Source: Iris pallida | Lineage: Eukaryota; Streptophyta; Magnoliopsida; Asparagales; Iridaceae | Assembly (NCBI GenBank): GCA_029216955.1 | Contig: JANAVB010015600.1 | Coordinates: 30,042,874-30,106,873 of the forward strand | Length of the DNA: 64,000 nt | Direction of reading: 5' to 3' | Shown: piece after piece, positions 47,349-60,633 of the stretch | Layout of the letters: each line of letters begins with the position of its first letter | How positions within the stretch are numbered: the first letter of the stretch is position 1 | Made by a program: the position numbers and the translations under genes | Notes under the pieces: model-generated | Database searches by the model: none | What the model was told of the DNA's origin: nothing | Seen by the model: the letters and a program-made list of their open reading frames with translations, nothing else

Positions 47349-48833
47349 TGTCACGACCCGCACCCTAGAGTTAGGGCACGAGAACGTAATAACGCCCAGC
47401 CTACGCCGCAGTGTCGGCGGTAGAACGCTGTCCTAGGTCTCAATGCATCTAACAGAATAAGACTAAACAGTTTATACTCTCCGAATGGGGGTGACATAGC
47501 AGAATGTAAACTCAATCACATCTAAGGTAGAGCATAAAAGAAGATAGATAAAACATAAAATCGAAAAGAGATACAACAGATAGAAGTCTAAGTGTCTAAG
47601 ATACAAACTCAGAATACATCTCAAAACTCAAATACAGTAATCCATATATACAACTCAAGATGACTGAAAATAAACTATAAGCAAAAACCCTAACTATCTA
47701 TGCAACCTCTATTGTCTCCTCTAGGCTAGCAGGCAACCTCCAGGCTATCTGTAAAATTTATCAACGGGTCCAGTCAGGACTGGAGCGAGCACAGTACATT
47801 TCAACAGATCATAGCAGGTTAGAAAATATAATCATGCAGTAAAGTAAGATACAGGATCTGAAGGAAATACAGTATGTAAACAGAGAAAGAGAACTGTAAT
47901 AGAAATATCTACTATACATAGAGAACTAACAGTGACTAGTGAGTCAGAGTAAAATATAAACATGTGAATGGCATAGGAGATTCATGACTACAGCTAAGAG
48001 AGTGATTCATGACTACAGCTACTTGGATAATATTCATATGTCTATTTCTACTCCCCCATCCCCAATCAATACACAAGGATCAGTTCAAGTTATGTTAAGA
48101 TTCATGAAACTTCACATAGCTCATAAAATGAGTGATACGTGAAGGTGATTCATGATGGCTCTATGAACATGAGAGAGAGAGTGTGGATGAGAATAATGAA
48201 ATAAACTTGAGCCTATCCTCTCCCAAAGTGGCTGGCCATATGGGGCTATTTGTCCTATTATAGTAAGGTCCAAAATGCCCCCACTAACCTATTCTATGAG
48301 TATTACGAAAGGGCTAATTGGTTGGGGCTAAATTAGTCATTCTAAAGTCTCTAATCACACTAACCTTATCCATAATAATTAGTCTAACCTCTAACTAAAA
48401 TATTTCTATCATGTGAACTAAAATTAATATCATGTGGGCCATGCCTAACTAGTGTGTGGGTCCCACTAGAGTCAAACTACCCCCGGGTCCCCGTATCAAG
48501 TCGGATTGAGTTAAAATTCGAACCCGACTCAAATAACCCCCAAAAAATATCATAAATAATAAAATAATATCAAAATAACACAAAGAGGTCAAATGCAAAA
48601 ATATCCTTAGGCCAAAAATGACATTAAAATATCATAATCACATGGTTAGGCTCTAGGTCAAACAGTCTCTAGGGTTTCACTAGTAAAACGTCAAAACCAC
48701 AAGTCATTGATTTAAATAATTTTAAAATGATTTAAAATCACCAAAAATTATATCATGAATTAAATATCATTATTAAAATAATTATAAACACAAAATTTCA
48801 AAATTACCCTCATTTGGAAAACTGGGTGCTACA
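47349..48833 (-). repeat. 5' LTR of element A, internally deleted
   Basis: 47349 to about 48175 matches the 3' LTR from 34015 to about 34845, and about 48175-48833 matches about 43445-44105. About 2.2 kb is missing at a GAGAG junction where the two parent sequences share the same bases. Confidence 0.93.
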
Positions 48834-49409
48834 GATGGGCATATCATATACTTCCATTACTGGGCCCCAGAAAATCGTATAAATATTCTTAAACGCTATC
48901 TAATATTAATAATACCTATAATTTACCTATAATAAATATTTAGAAAATAATTGCTAATTCCTAAAATATATACAAAATATTTGCATTTACAAACATGTCT
49001 ACAAGGTCGTATTTGGTCCCACTACATGACTACATGGGCTCGGATTTGACTTGGGTCCAATCTGGACAGGTTCGGTACAACCGGGTTCCCAAAAACTCAA
49101 TAATATAATTAAATAATAAATAAAATCTATGGTACGGGTTAAGTCGCAACTTGGCATGGTTTTTCTAGTTAGGACACTCCTATAGCTTTGTATTCCCCTA
49201 CCATGGCTAAACACTAGTCCAAGCACGCTACTGCACTATATGTGCCATGATCCCTAGTCGTCTGGTACTCCAAATTTAATTATGATTAAAAATTATCTAC
49301 CATAATAATTAACTAAATAATTATTTATAAATCTAAAAATTACCATTTAAATCAAATAAATAATAAAAAAATATTTTCAAATATTTTCGGGAAGGGAAGC
49401 TACAAATCA

Positions 49410-49866
49410 CACTTGCTAAGCTTCGCAAAAAGTTGCTCATTCCTCAACGTTCCCAAATTACCCGTAGATGTTGCTCATGCTCCTCTTGACTCTTGGAGTA
49501 AATCAAGATATCATATATAAAGACTACTACAAATTTGTTCAAGTACTGGTGAAAGATCTTGTGCATTAAATTCATAAAGACTGCGGGAGCATTGGTCAAA
49601 CCAAAAGGAATGACCAAGAACTCGTAGTGTCTATACCTTGATCGAAATGCCGTCTTCGGAATGTCTTCTTTCCGAACCTTCAGTTGGTGATAGCCCTATC
49701 GTAGGTCAATCTTGGAGAATACTTTTGCTCCACTCAGTTGATCAAATAGATCGTCTATACGCGGCAATGGATACTTGTTCTTCACCGTCACTGCATTCAA
49801 AGCTCTGTAATCAATGCACATGCGCACTGTCCCATCTTTCTTAGGCACAAAAAGAATGGATGCTCC
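49410..49866 (-). pseudogene. Element C reverse transcriptase, central part
   Basis: After GFIRASASP and a TAG (Trp expected): [46 protein letters not shown] then a stop, [36 protein letters not shown], and the catalytic motif changed to FIYD (FIDD expected; Asp to Tyr). It continues to LSKCD at the insertion point of solo LTR B. Confidence 0.9.
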
Positions 49867-50754
49867 CTATGGTGATGCACTGGCACGAATAAAGCCCTTC
49901 TCCAATAAGTCATCAATCTGCGTTTTCATCTCTATCAACTCCTTGGGTGCCAGACGATATACTCGAGATGAAATAGGCTCGGCTCCCGGAATAAGCTGAA
50001 TAGAAAACTCAATGTCTCGGTCATGTGGTAGTCCTGGCAATTCTTCGGTGAATACATCATCGAACTCGGTGATGATAGGGTGCTGAAGGGTGTCCTGCAT
50101 CATCATGTGAGTCCCCAATGTGGGTGCATCACGACTCTCTCCTTCTTCTTTGGTGAACTCGAACTCCGTCATATTCGGTGGTCTAAAGACAATATTGCCC
50201 CTATGGCAGTCTATGAGAGCGAAATGCTGGCTCAACCAGTCCATTCCGAGAACCACGTTAAATATCGGCATATGAAATATAAGAAGTCGTGCCTTCATCT
50301 CTCTACCACTTATTACTATAGGACAAAGTCTACAAATACCACTAACAGGTACAACTCCTCCTCCAGTGAGGATTCTAACATTCTTAACTAAGGATATGAT
50401 GGGAATGCTGTGTCTAGTGATAAAACTAGTGGCTATGAATGAATGAGTGGCTCCAGTGTCAAACAATGTCATGGCAGAAAATGAAGCAACTAAAACCATA
50501 CCTGCTATGACCTCTACCTCTGTCTCTATATCCTCAACAGCAAGTGAGAATACATGCCCATAATTCTGTCCTGGGCCCTGAGCTCTGGCCTTGTTGTACT
50601 GTACGCCTTGGGGAGGCAATGGTGGGCGAGGTGCTCCTGCTACGGGCCGTGGTGCTGGAAGAGCTGGGGCTGTAGGCCTCGGGTTCTGTCGAGCATGTAC
50701 TATCACATGTTGCTCCAGACAGTCCTTGAGCATGCATGTGCTGGTTGGATCCAC
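49867..50754 (-). pseudogene. Element C protease and RT amino-terminal part
   Basis: A 295-codon open frame: end of the second zinc knuckle (MLKDC), a Pro/Arg-rich linker, then the aspartic protease TLFDTGATHSFIATSF with NVVLGMDWLSQHFALIDC. This is followed by the RT lead-in EFDDVFTEELPGLPHDRDIE, YRLAPKELIEMKTQ and DLLEKGFIRASASP. The order gag-PR-RT is that of Ty3/gypsy. The frame differs from upstream gag because of a 4-bp duplication at 50731-50738. Confidence 0.92.
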
Positions 50755-51930
50755 ATCTCAAAAACAATCCAAGGCGAGTCCTGCAATCGTTCTGGAGATG
50801 TGCTTTCTTTCTGCAGTAATGGTAAACGGGCTTCTGATAAGGTAAGGGCCTCTGCTGGTGCTGTCATGTGGGCCCCCTGATAGGTTCTCTCTGAGTAGCT
50901 CAGGATGGTATAACTGCTGGGGTATGGCGTCTCGACGTCTGCTGCTGCTCCTTACGAAGAATCTTCTGAGCACGAGCTTATTCCAAGACAACTGAATAGG
51001 AGACTCGAGACTGGATAGTCGTATAAGACTTGAGCTCTGGTGCAAGCCCCTGGTGAAATCTCCTTGTCTTCTCTAACTCTATCGGAATCAATCCCACACC
51101 AAATCTACTCAGGCGATTAAACTCTGAGTCATACTCATCAACTGTCATATTTTTTTTGCTTCAGATGAAAGAACTGGTCGTAGAGACCATCTCGAACATG
51201 AATAGGGAAGAATCTCTCATAAAATGCATCATAAAACTGCTTCCAGGTGATCCCAGTACCTAGTCGTCTCTCTTCTGTCTTCTACCAGTGGTGAGCATTA
51301 TCTTCTAACAATAGGTCCACTGCTGTCATCCAATATCGAGCTGGCAACTGGGATGCCTTCAGTACCTTTTCTGTACTAATAAGCCACTGTGACACCTCTA
51401 GTGGCTTTTTCGTTCCTCTAAAGTCTTTGGGGTTCATATCTGTAAAATTCTTGATAGAGCCTTCATAAGGATGCAGAGCCGGTACTGGTACTGGTACTGG
51501 AGGTGGTGGTGGAGGTCTAGCCAATGATGCTATCATTGTCTGTCTTATCAGCTCAGTCTGCTGCCACTGGGCCTGCATCATGGCGTACATAAACTAGGAA
51601 GCAGGGCTCCCATCAGTCGGTGGTGGAGGCATCTGAGGTCCCGACTATGGTAGAAACTGTTGAGGGAATGGTGGTGGTGGAGGCAGTGGTACATTTTCTT
51701 CCGGTGGTATGGTAGTGTTCTGCCATACCTGGCTGTCTGGGGGTGCTGCGATCTCTGGGTGTACCATCGTCGGTGTCATAGTAGGCTGCGACTGTCCTAG
51801 CTGGTATGGTGTCACCGGAGTCATTGGAGGATTCTGTCCCTCCGGGATAGCCTCTTCACCAGATGTGAGGGTCAAGACAGATGTGCGTCCGCTTCTTAGA
51901 TTTATACTGTTTGCACGAGGAAGATAGGTT
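50755..51930 (-). pseudogene. Element C gag
   Basis: Minus strand from about 51930: NLRSGRTSVLTLTSGEEAI, a Pro/Gln-rich stretch, MYAMMQAQWQQTELIRQTMI, a polyproline run, then the retrotransposon gag core: NFTDMNPKDFRGTKKPLEVS, QWLISTEKVLKASQLP, WKQFYDAFYERFFPIHVRD and FHLKQKKYDS. It ends in a zinc knuckle HYCRKKAHLQNDC, whose first Cys is replaced by Tyr, and a second knuckle RCGSNQHM. At least four in-frame stops; no clear ATG. Confidence 0.85.
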
Positions 51931-52041
51931 GATAATAGAAAAGATTAGATATGAGGTAAATCAAATAATTAAGGAAGTTTCGAAAAGGTTGGAAGTCAAG
52001 GAGGTAGTAGTTCTGGATGAGATACTATTCCTATTCCTATA

Positions 52042-52095
52042 TGCAGGCTTGTTGGGTACAGTCATGTAACCCAACAATATTTACGTAGACCTGCA
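52042..52095 (-). other. Predicted leader stem-loop of element C
   Basis: Outer arms TGCAGG (52042-52047) / CCTGCA (52090-52095); inner perfect 9-bp stem TTGTTGGGT (52049-52057) / ACCCAACAA (52069-52077), loop of 11 bases. Located about 20 bases inside the 5' LTR of the autonomous-type element. Confidence 0.65.
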
Positions 52096-54399
52096 TAGGC
52101 CACGACAAAAAGATATAACGCCCCGGTCCCAAAGTACATAGGACCAAGCACGTGAACATGCCGGCTGCACACGTACGAAGAATACTCCAATATATGTAAT
52201 CCTAATATATGCACATAAGCTGTAAATAAAATAATCACAGGCCAGAATAATATAATTTAATCTCATTACAGCTCAACACAGAAGATGATAGAGTCCAAAT
52301 AATAAATAAGTGTATCAAAAGATAACCGGATGAACATGCTCACTCCAAACAACTATGAAAATAGTCTCACAAGATCGGAGTCCAATCTCCGTAAAATAGA
52401 AAGAAAAAAGATATAAAAATAATGTCCATTAATATCTCAATAAAAAATAGACTAGAAATTAGTAGGAACTGCCTCGTCATCGATACAAGCTGAATCCAAT
52501 GCCACTCCGTACTCCTGCGGAAAGTCGTCTAATCTTGGAGAGATAACCAGGTCCTAAGTGGGACGTAACAAGATAAAAGAAAACACCATGCCATATAAAC
52601 TGTGATAATAAGATAGAAATAGAGGATGCATGAAATCCGGATTTCTGACCAATCTACTGTGAATATGCAGTTTTGAGAAACAATCCTTCGACGCATAAGC
52701 CATGGCTGTAAATGGGATCGACATAGTTCCCGTAAAGGGCACCAGGGGTCCACGTCCATAATGTCTGAAGATCGTCATAGGGCATCATGTACAAGGGGCT
52801 ACGTCCATAACGCTCTGGAAAGCGTCAGAGGACACCTGGGGCCTGCGTCTCCGGAAAAGCGCACAGGTAATCAAGGAAGTGCAAAGCAGTCCATACGTCA
52901 TGTATTGTTCTCCCCACCTAATGCCTCATATCATCATCTCCATGACTGATATGAACCTCTAGTAACCGCTGTCACGACCCGTACCCTGAGGAAGGGCACG
53001 AGAACGTGGGTACGTCCAGCCTACGCCATAGAATCGGCGGTAGAACACTGTATAGGTCATCTATAAATACTATAACTAGGCAAAATATAAGGGTACCTGT
53101 CATCTCTGTACGGAGGTATAATATGGCATAACTCAATCACAAGACAAACTAGGATAGATAGCACGAAATGGAAATATGATAGAAGGGAAAACTAGAAAAG
53201 AGTTCAAGATCCAACACAAGCTCAGATATATAAACACATCACAAAAACTCAAAATATAATATAAAATACAGAGTATGAAAGCACTAGCTGGATCGCAGTT
53301 CAGGCAAGCCTAACCAAGCTATACTAGTCAAGGGGTGCAACATCTAGTGTCTCAGCTGCTAGGTCAAAGCCCTAGCCTAGGTCTCCATCTGCCCCGACCC
53401 CATAGTAGGTCGAGCAGTCTGCCTTAGAATCATCTGTAATATATCAACGATATCCTGTCAGAAAAATGAGCAAGTACAAACACTAACAGCAGTTCCATAT
53501 GAATTGACAAATTCTATAAGAGACAGTATAATAAAATACAAAACAAAGATATAGGATGACTTGGTAGCTATTCGGAAGTCGAGCTACAACCCGTAAACCA
53601 AACAAGGATCGGGGTTGTAACCCTTCTCCCGAACAGAACCTAGCCTCCAATCAAGGTATAACATAAGATCATGTAGAACATATGAGAACTGAATATCATA
53701 ACATGGTGAGGAAAGTACTGAATGTAGAACTGAGTAGGATATATAATGTAATAAAATAAAAATAAAATGTACCATAAATTATTAGTGCAATATGTGATCG
53801 GCTTGGGAATCATGATCAGGATTTCTATCTGACCGGCTATGAACAAGTGTACAACGGAGCAGGATCAGGCCGGCCGCCATGGAAAGCTATGAACATGTAG
53901 GGTCAGGCTTTACCTGTCGTAAGGCGAGGGTATAGCTATGAACAAGTACAAGTGTGAAGAACAAGTAGGAAATTTGATCACACAACTACTAATAACTCTA
54001 CATTCCCGAATAGTATAATAGATCCGGACATGACAGATCATGATACGGGACTCAAGAGCAGGGGGCCAGCCCACTCCCAAGTCCATGTTTATACAAGTAC
54101 AGGTAACAAGTCGAGTAATGTACCAATATACCAAGTAATCCAGGAACAATATCTCATGAAAGGATCCAACATATACTAGTCCGTGAACCATCGTGTTAGA
54201 AATCAAGTAAGATACTACAACTGAATCAGATATAGCAGATATCAAGACAATAAAAACTATCAGTGAATGTACTCATCTGTGGTCCTAAGCTGATAAGGTG
54301 AACATGTGCTCAGTGAAGTCACAGACCTAAAGATGAGATACTATAAGTCAAAACATGGTTTAATAATGAAATAAAAGCTTATTAAGTCATGATATGCAA

Positions 54400-54680
54400 G
54401 TTTAAGCCAAACTAGGTCATACTGAGCTAAACTAGGTCATATTATGTCATACTGAGCCAAACTAGGTCAATCTGGATCAAGGGTTGACTTACAGTTGACT
54501 TTTGGTCAACTGGTCAACTTTGATCAACTCTAGGTCAACCATAGGTCAAATTAGGCAAATGTTGACTAATAGTTGACTTTTAGTCAACTGGTCAACTCTG
54601 GTTAGGTTTTGGATCAATTCTAGGTAAAGTGTTGACTCGTAGTTGACTTTAGTCAAAAAAGTCAACTCTTGGTCAACGGG
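54400..54680. promoter_or_regulatory. Dense TTGAC/GTCAA cluster in solo LTR D
   Basis: About seventeen TTGAC cores on both strands within 280 bp, many as GTTGACTTTTGGTCAACTGG-like back-to-back pairs. This is the largest of three such clusters in the A/D LTR group. Confidence 0.5.
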
Positions 54681-54841
54681 GGTCAAAACTAGACTAAACT
54701 ACCCTTATCTAACCATTACCTACAAAGACAACCTATTTCTAGCCCTATCTTAACAATCAAAACCCATCTTAGACTTTACCCCAAAATTCTACTTTTACCT
54801 TTTACAAGGTATTCCCAATACCTTGGCCCAGTACCTAGGCA

Positions 54842-55403
54842 TAGGGGTGTAAACGGACCGGACGGACATAGACAGTCCATTGTCCGTGTTCGGTCCGTTA
54901 ATGAAAATGAGTTCGGACGGACGGATACGGACAGTTCATTGTTCAAGTTCGGGCCGGACGAACACAGACAACCACTGTTTGTTAATTCAATCGGACGGTC
55001 CGCGGACAAATTAAATATATTACCAAAAGTTATTATTTTATCAAGATACCTTAATAGTTGGTTCATAAAATCTAGTTGAAAGAAAATATAATTGAAGGTT
55101 ATAGAATACAACAAATAATAGTAAAATGATAACAAAAATCGAGATGGGACAACAAAAACTTGATGCAAAACCAAAATATTTTGACATAATTGATACAAAA
55201 CCAAAAGGAGTCTCTACTATCGGACTGTTCGCGGACGAATTCAGACCGGACATGGATATGACCGTGTCCGGGTCCGATTTTTAATCGGACCAAAAAAAAT
55301 GTCCAAATTTTGTTCTATAATGAATCGGACGTTCCGCGGTTGAACCATTTATCGAGCCGGACACGTATGGACAACGGACTACTTTGTCCATTTTACACCC
55401 CTA
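54842..55403. mobile_element. hAT-type MITE
   Basis: 562 bp with inverted ends TAGGGGTGTAAA and TTTACACCCCTA, flanked by an exact 8-bp duplication CCTAGGCA (54834-54841, 55404-55411). The interior has repeated CGGACGG / CCGGAC words near both ends. There is no transposase, so it is non-autonomous. TIR form and 8-bp duplication fit the hAT superfamily. Confidence 0.93.
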
Positions 55404-56628
55404 CCTAGGCAACCCATCCTAACCTTGGTAGACTAACCTAGGCTTCTTAGGGTAGCTAGATACTAACCTATCTAGTCATTACCAACCACCATCTCTCACT
55501 ATCTTGGACATCAAACCCATTTTTTGACATATCTTAGTTTAGACAAATACCTTCAACATTACCTTAAGGTAATCTTGGTATCTTGAGATACCAAGATATC
55601 AACATCACCACTAATCTTAAACCTCTACCACTACCACTCAAAAACCAACATCTATCTAACCTCCATCTATGTAGAATGCTACTTTTAGAATAACTCTCAA
55701 AACCAACTCAAAATATCTACCCCTTACCCTCAAGATAACCTAACATGACATATAACATAACATGACCAACCTTATTTTCTACCACTAGAAACATACCCCA
55801 CTAACCTTGTAGGTAAGTCCCCTTTACCTTGTAGGTAAATACATTACCTTAAGGTAATAGGCAAATACCCAAAATATCCTAAGATACCACTATAGTATCT
55901 CAAGATATCACTCTATATCCTAACTTATATATCTAATACTAGATACTAACCAACTCTAACATATAACTTCTAACCATCTATTCTAACTTAGAAACCTAAC
56001 ACAACTAACATCCACTAACTAATATCTAACCATAACATATATGTATATATATCCATCTTTAACTCTAACCAACTAACATATGTCATCTCTAACTAACAAT
56101 AACATAGACTAACACAACTAATCATCTAACTTATACAAGATATCACTATCTAACTTCTAAGATATCTCTAACCTCTACATAGATTCTGATATAACCATAG
56201 ATTCTGATATAACCATTAACATACTAACATATCCATACATACAACATTTAAATTCCTCTCCACTCCAATACTAACACACACACAAACACATATACCAAAT
56301 CCACCCCCTCTCTTCTAACACACCCACACACATCTATATACAAACACACTACCACTCAACCAAAACACAAATCACTCAACAAACCACACTAGCCTCAAGT
56401 CAAATAGGATGGCATGATCCTCCCAACTCTCTCACCTTCATAACACACATACACTACACTACCATCTATACAACATCAAACACACTAGCACATATTCTCT
56501 ATCAATCTTACTTCTCTCACAACGTCAAACACACTAGCACATATCCTCTATCAATCTTACTTCTCTCCACTAACCACACACATCCTTATCTCATTCAAAC
56601 ACACACACTATACTAACATATATTACAT

Positions 56629-56636
<8 letters not shown>

Positions 56637-56685
<49 letters not shown>
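56637..56685. repeat. (TA)n microsatellite
   Basis: About 49 bp of TA repeats within solo LTR D. Confidence 0.95.
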
Positions 56686-56689
<4 letters not shown>

Positions 56690-59600
56690 TATATCATACA
56701 TATTTTTGACAACCTATGATACCTACATTCACATGATATCCATACTACATAGGCTCATAGGATACACAAAATGTCTATGTCGTATAGTCACTCTTCTACT
56801 TAAAATCAATACTGTACCAATTGGGCTTTTACTAAATTCTAGGATTAAAGTATGTGGTAGCTCTTCGTGTTAGCTTTCCGAAACTTCAAACGGATCGCAT
56901 TTTCGTGTCCGGAAGCTCCCGAAATCGCAAAAATACCGAAACGCGTTCGTCTTTCGTACAGCTGACACTCAAATAATTTTACAGAAAGTTCTAGAACGAT
57001 TTTGGCTTATTAAAATATATATTTGGAAAGCTAACTTTGATACGCTTCTTTTAAAAAAATAGAAGATTAATCGGAGTCTTGAGCTAGGAGTTATGGTATT
57101 TCTAAGTTGCTCTGGGTACTAAAAACGTGGATAAAAATTATGACGAATTTGGGTTGTTTTGGACAAAAGAAACACGTGTAGGCCAAGATACTTGGATACC
57201 AACATAGCTATCTAAATAAAACATATTCTAACCATCATAACTAAGATCAATCCACTCTCTAACCATCCTAAAACTGAAATTAAACCACAAAATAGCCTAT
57301 TTGCATAAACACAAACACATGGGGTGTCCTATATTGGAAACTCCACAAGTAGGACACCAAACCTATTCAAACTTCCTAAAGAGGACTCCAAAGAGCCTCA
57401 AATTAAAATCTAATGGTTGTACATGCATGGGAGTGGATCCTATGGATTCGAATCTAACTAAAATGCAAGGAAAATTAAAATAGAGAGATGGTTATACCTA
57501 TTGGAAGTGGGATCCCAATGATACACTCAAAGGACACGGTTCAACACGAAAGCTCCTTCAAAATGGACATCCTTCCTTGCTCCTTGCTACCAATCCTTGC
57601 TAGCACCTCCTCCTTGGTTGAATGAGAAGAAATGATGGAAGATTGGAAGAAGAATGGAGGGATTTGGAGATCAAAATCAAGAGGGAAGCTCTCAAGTTTG
57701 GGGAAGAAAAAATTTAGGAAAAAAAAGAGACAAGTGTGAAATGAAAGAGAGGGACACCTCTCCCCCTATAGGTGGCTGGCCATACATGCCCTAATGGGCC
57801 TATGTGAAATGTCCAAGATGCCCCTACAAGTCTCCTTTGGGTCAACTTAAGTCATGGCAAGGTTTGTGGTCAAAAAGGTCATGTTTAAGTCTCCAATTTA
57901 ACCATTCTAAGCAAGTAGAATTAGTCTAAACTCACTAACTTAATTAGTGGGGTTTTTGGGCCATGACTAACTAATCTTGGGGTCCCGTCTAGAGTCTAAG
58001 CTGCCCAGGTCACTAACATAAGTCGAAACGAAACGAAACTCAAACCCGACTAAACAAATTTCGTATAATCAATATTAAAATATAAAAATTTCCAAAATAT
58101 TAAAATATGAAAAATGACCAAAATCACAATACATCAATTTAAATATTATTAAAACAATCTAAAATTCACCAATTAATCAAAATCCTAAATAATTCAAAAG
58201 TCACAAAATGACCAAAATACCCTTAGCCTAAAAAGTGGTAATTAGCTAAACTAATCACATGGGTTAGGCCTCCATGGTTATGGTTAGTCTATAGGCTAAG
58301 AAGCTCTAAGGTTACACTAGCCAAAGAACAAAATCATAAAACACTAATTTAATGATATTAAAATAATTAAAATTTATCAATAAATTAATATCATGATTTA
58401 AACCTATTATTAAATAATCAATTTTATAAAAGTTCAAAATTATATTATTTTAGAAAAATGGTGGTTACAACCGCCAAGTCTTCTAACTTGCAATTCTATT
58501 GGAAGTTACTCCTATCCGTCGCACGCTCCATATGTATCGGTGGCCAGCCGACTATGCAGGTATGTGTCCTACATGTGACTCATAACACGTGGTAAAGTAA
58601 GTGTCAAGGCCATATGAGATATATTAATACCACATCAACAATGGGTGGTCCCTAGACTAAGTCAATGCAAGAGAAATAAATAAAAGCGAGAAAAACGACC
58701 GATCGAGTCGCTTGTACCCAAGTGTGACTTAGACGTACAATTTGATAATAATCACAAATAAATGTTGAAAATAATAACTGAAAATAAGAATATGTAAGTC
58801 ACAGATTAAGGGGGCAAGGTATCTTGCCTGATGGTGCAAAATGGCAAGTCCATAAAACCATAATGTCAGCCAAAAAAATGTCACAATCTCCAAACAACTC
58901 CGGATGCTGAAACAAACATCAAAAATGGACTCGGTGTAAAAGATATACCTAGGAAATGCCTGTCCAAAAGTAAAATTTTGGAACAGGAGCAAAATCGTAA
59001 TTTCGGATCAAAATGATGTCCGCTGTTGCACCCGCTTTGTACCGAAACGTGTGCCAAAGTCTATGCACTCTAAAGTCATCAAACTATATGTCTACGAATT
59101 CAGTTTGAGGAGAGGAACTCAATGGTATGTCCAGTTTTGAATTCCGATGAGCCGCGTACAAAATTGCCCGTTTAAGTGGGTCGTGGGCCCACCAAAAAGG
59201 AGTTCCGGTCGGCCTTCTCAGAATCAAACCAAACTTGGCACACATGAAAATTTTTTGATTCGGACCTGTTGGCATAAGTTTTGTCTCGATTTGACGACTT
59301 TACACGAAGTTAGGGCAAAATTTGCAAATTGGTGATACGGGGGTATCTTGACGGATACAGACTGATTTTGTCGCACACACACGACGAAACTGAGTTCCAT
59401 CAGTTCCCATACGTCAGCAACGTCCATACGCGACTTTTGATGCGTATAGCACGCGACCACGTCGCCCGGTTCGTCGGGACACACGCCGTATTGAGAAAAT
59501 TTCAAAATTTTATATAAACTTAACACAGTTTTTCCTCCAACTTCAACATCAATTTACTTTTTACACGTTAATCGAAACTACGATCCAGAAGATGCGTTGC

Positions 59601-60633
59601 GATCTCGGTTATGTTATCTTTCACTGTCTTTAATTAGTTTCTACAAGTTTTTAATGCACCGCAAGAAAATTGGCCGACAAGTTGTCGTTTAGAATTTTTT
59701 TTAATAGTCCAGAAAAATAGATTTTTTTACTAATTTCAGTTCAATTTTTCGAACCAGTTAGATGGTTATCTCAAAATCCATCAAGAGTATCTCGAAGCGG
59801 GTCAAGTCTACTTTCCAAAAAATCTTACGGATCGAAAATCGGCGTTACGAATAAAAAGTTACGTCATCGGAAAGTAGGGTACCATGAGTGAGAAAACTGC
59901 TCCGTGGATGACGAGGGGATGACTTTCGATGCTCCGTTCGTCGCGCACACAACTCCGTTGCTAGTGAAACGAACTCGTAGACGAAGAGGATATGTTCTAC
60001 CGTAATTTTCGTTTTGGGAGTTTAGGATTTTGAGGTCTGTGGAGGAAGTTATGTATATAACAAGTTGTGTGCAAAACCTAATACTACTAGGCTTATTAAT
60101 AACCCAAAATAGGCTTTGCCCACGAACCCGTCGGGTTGGGCGCACGTTGATGCTGCTACAGCAGCTTGTGGGGGAGAGGGGGTGCCCGCCCACTAAGTGG
60201 GTGGGTGAGTGATTTTTTTTCTTATTCTTTTTTTTTTCATCTTTCTTTTTATTTATTAAAAATTCTTTTTTATATAACTATTTTCTATTTTTCTATTATT
60301 ACTTTATTTAAATATCTAAATTCTATTTATATTTATTATTTCCAATTAAAAACTCTTTTCAATAATACAATATTTTAGATGTATTTATATACACGTATAT
60401 TCCCACATATATGTATATATAAATGTATACACCTTAATAGATCAACACATACACACATACATATATACATATAATATATCATAGAAACTTACACCCATGC
60501 TATGCATTAACTTAAGTATTTGCTATTACTATTATTTCACACTCCTAATATTATGCGTACATGTATTTTAGCACCAATTTCTACACAAATCTAAATTTAA
60601 ATAATTTAATAAATTAGGGGGGTTCACATGTGA

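Larger units (their letters stand above)
34015..48833 (-). mobile_element. Element A: non-coding LTR retrotransposon (LARD-like)
   Basis: Flanked by GATGG (34010-34014 and 48834-48838). The 3' LTR is 34015-44105 (3689 bp after removing CACTA-B), the internal region 44106-47348 (3243 bp, no gag or pol), and the 5' LTR 47349-48833 (1485 bp, internally deleted). Shared LTR parts are nearly identical, so this insertion is much younger than C. It keeps the 3' block and leader hairpin shared with C and must have been mobilised in trans. Confidence 0.92.
52970..58469 (-). mobile_element. Solo LTR D (about 4.9 kb without the MITE)
   Basis: TGTCACGACCCGTACCC at 52970 to GGTGGTTACA at 58469, flanked by ACCGC (52965-52969, 58470-58474). 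It is collinear with the LTR of element A: similar terminus, TTGAC cluster, and the conserved block 56869-57110 (A: 42604-42840). No internal domain, hence a solo LTR. It carries the hAT MITE at 54842-55403. Confidence 0.9.
52114..60628 (-). repeat. 5' LTR of element C, carrying solo LTR D
   Basis: Segments 52114-52969 and 58475-60628 together match the 3' LTR. The terminal TG is TA here (52114-52115). The TSD ACCGC of D marks the internal junction. Confidence 0.92.
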
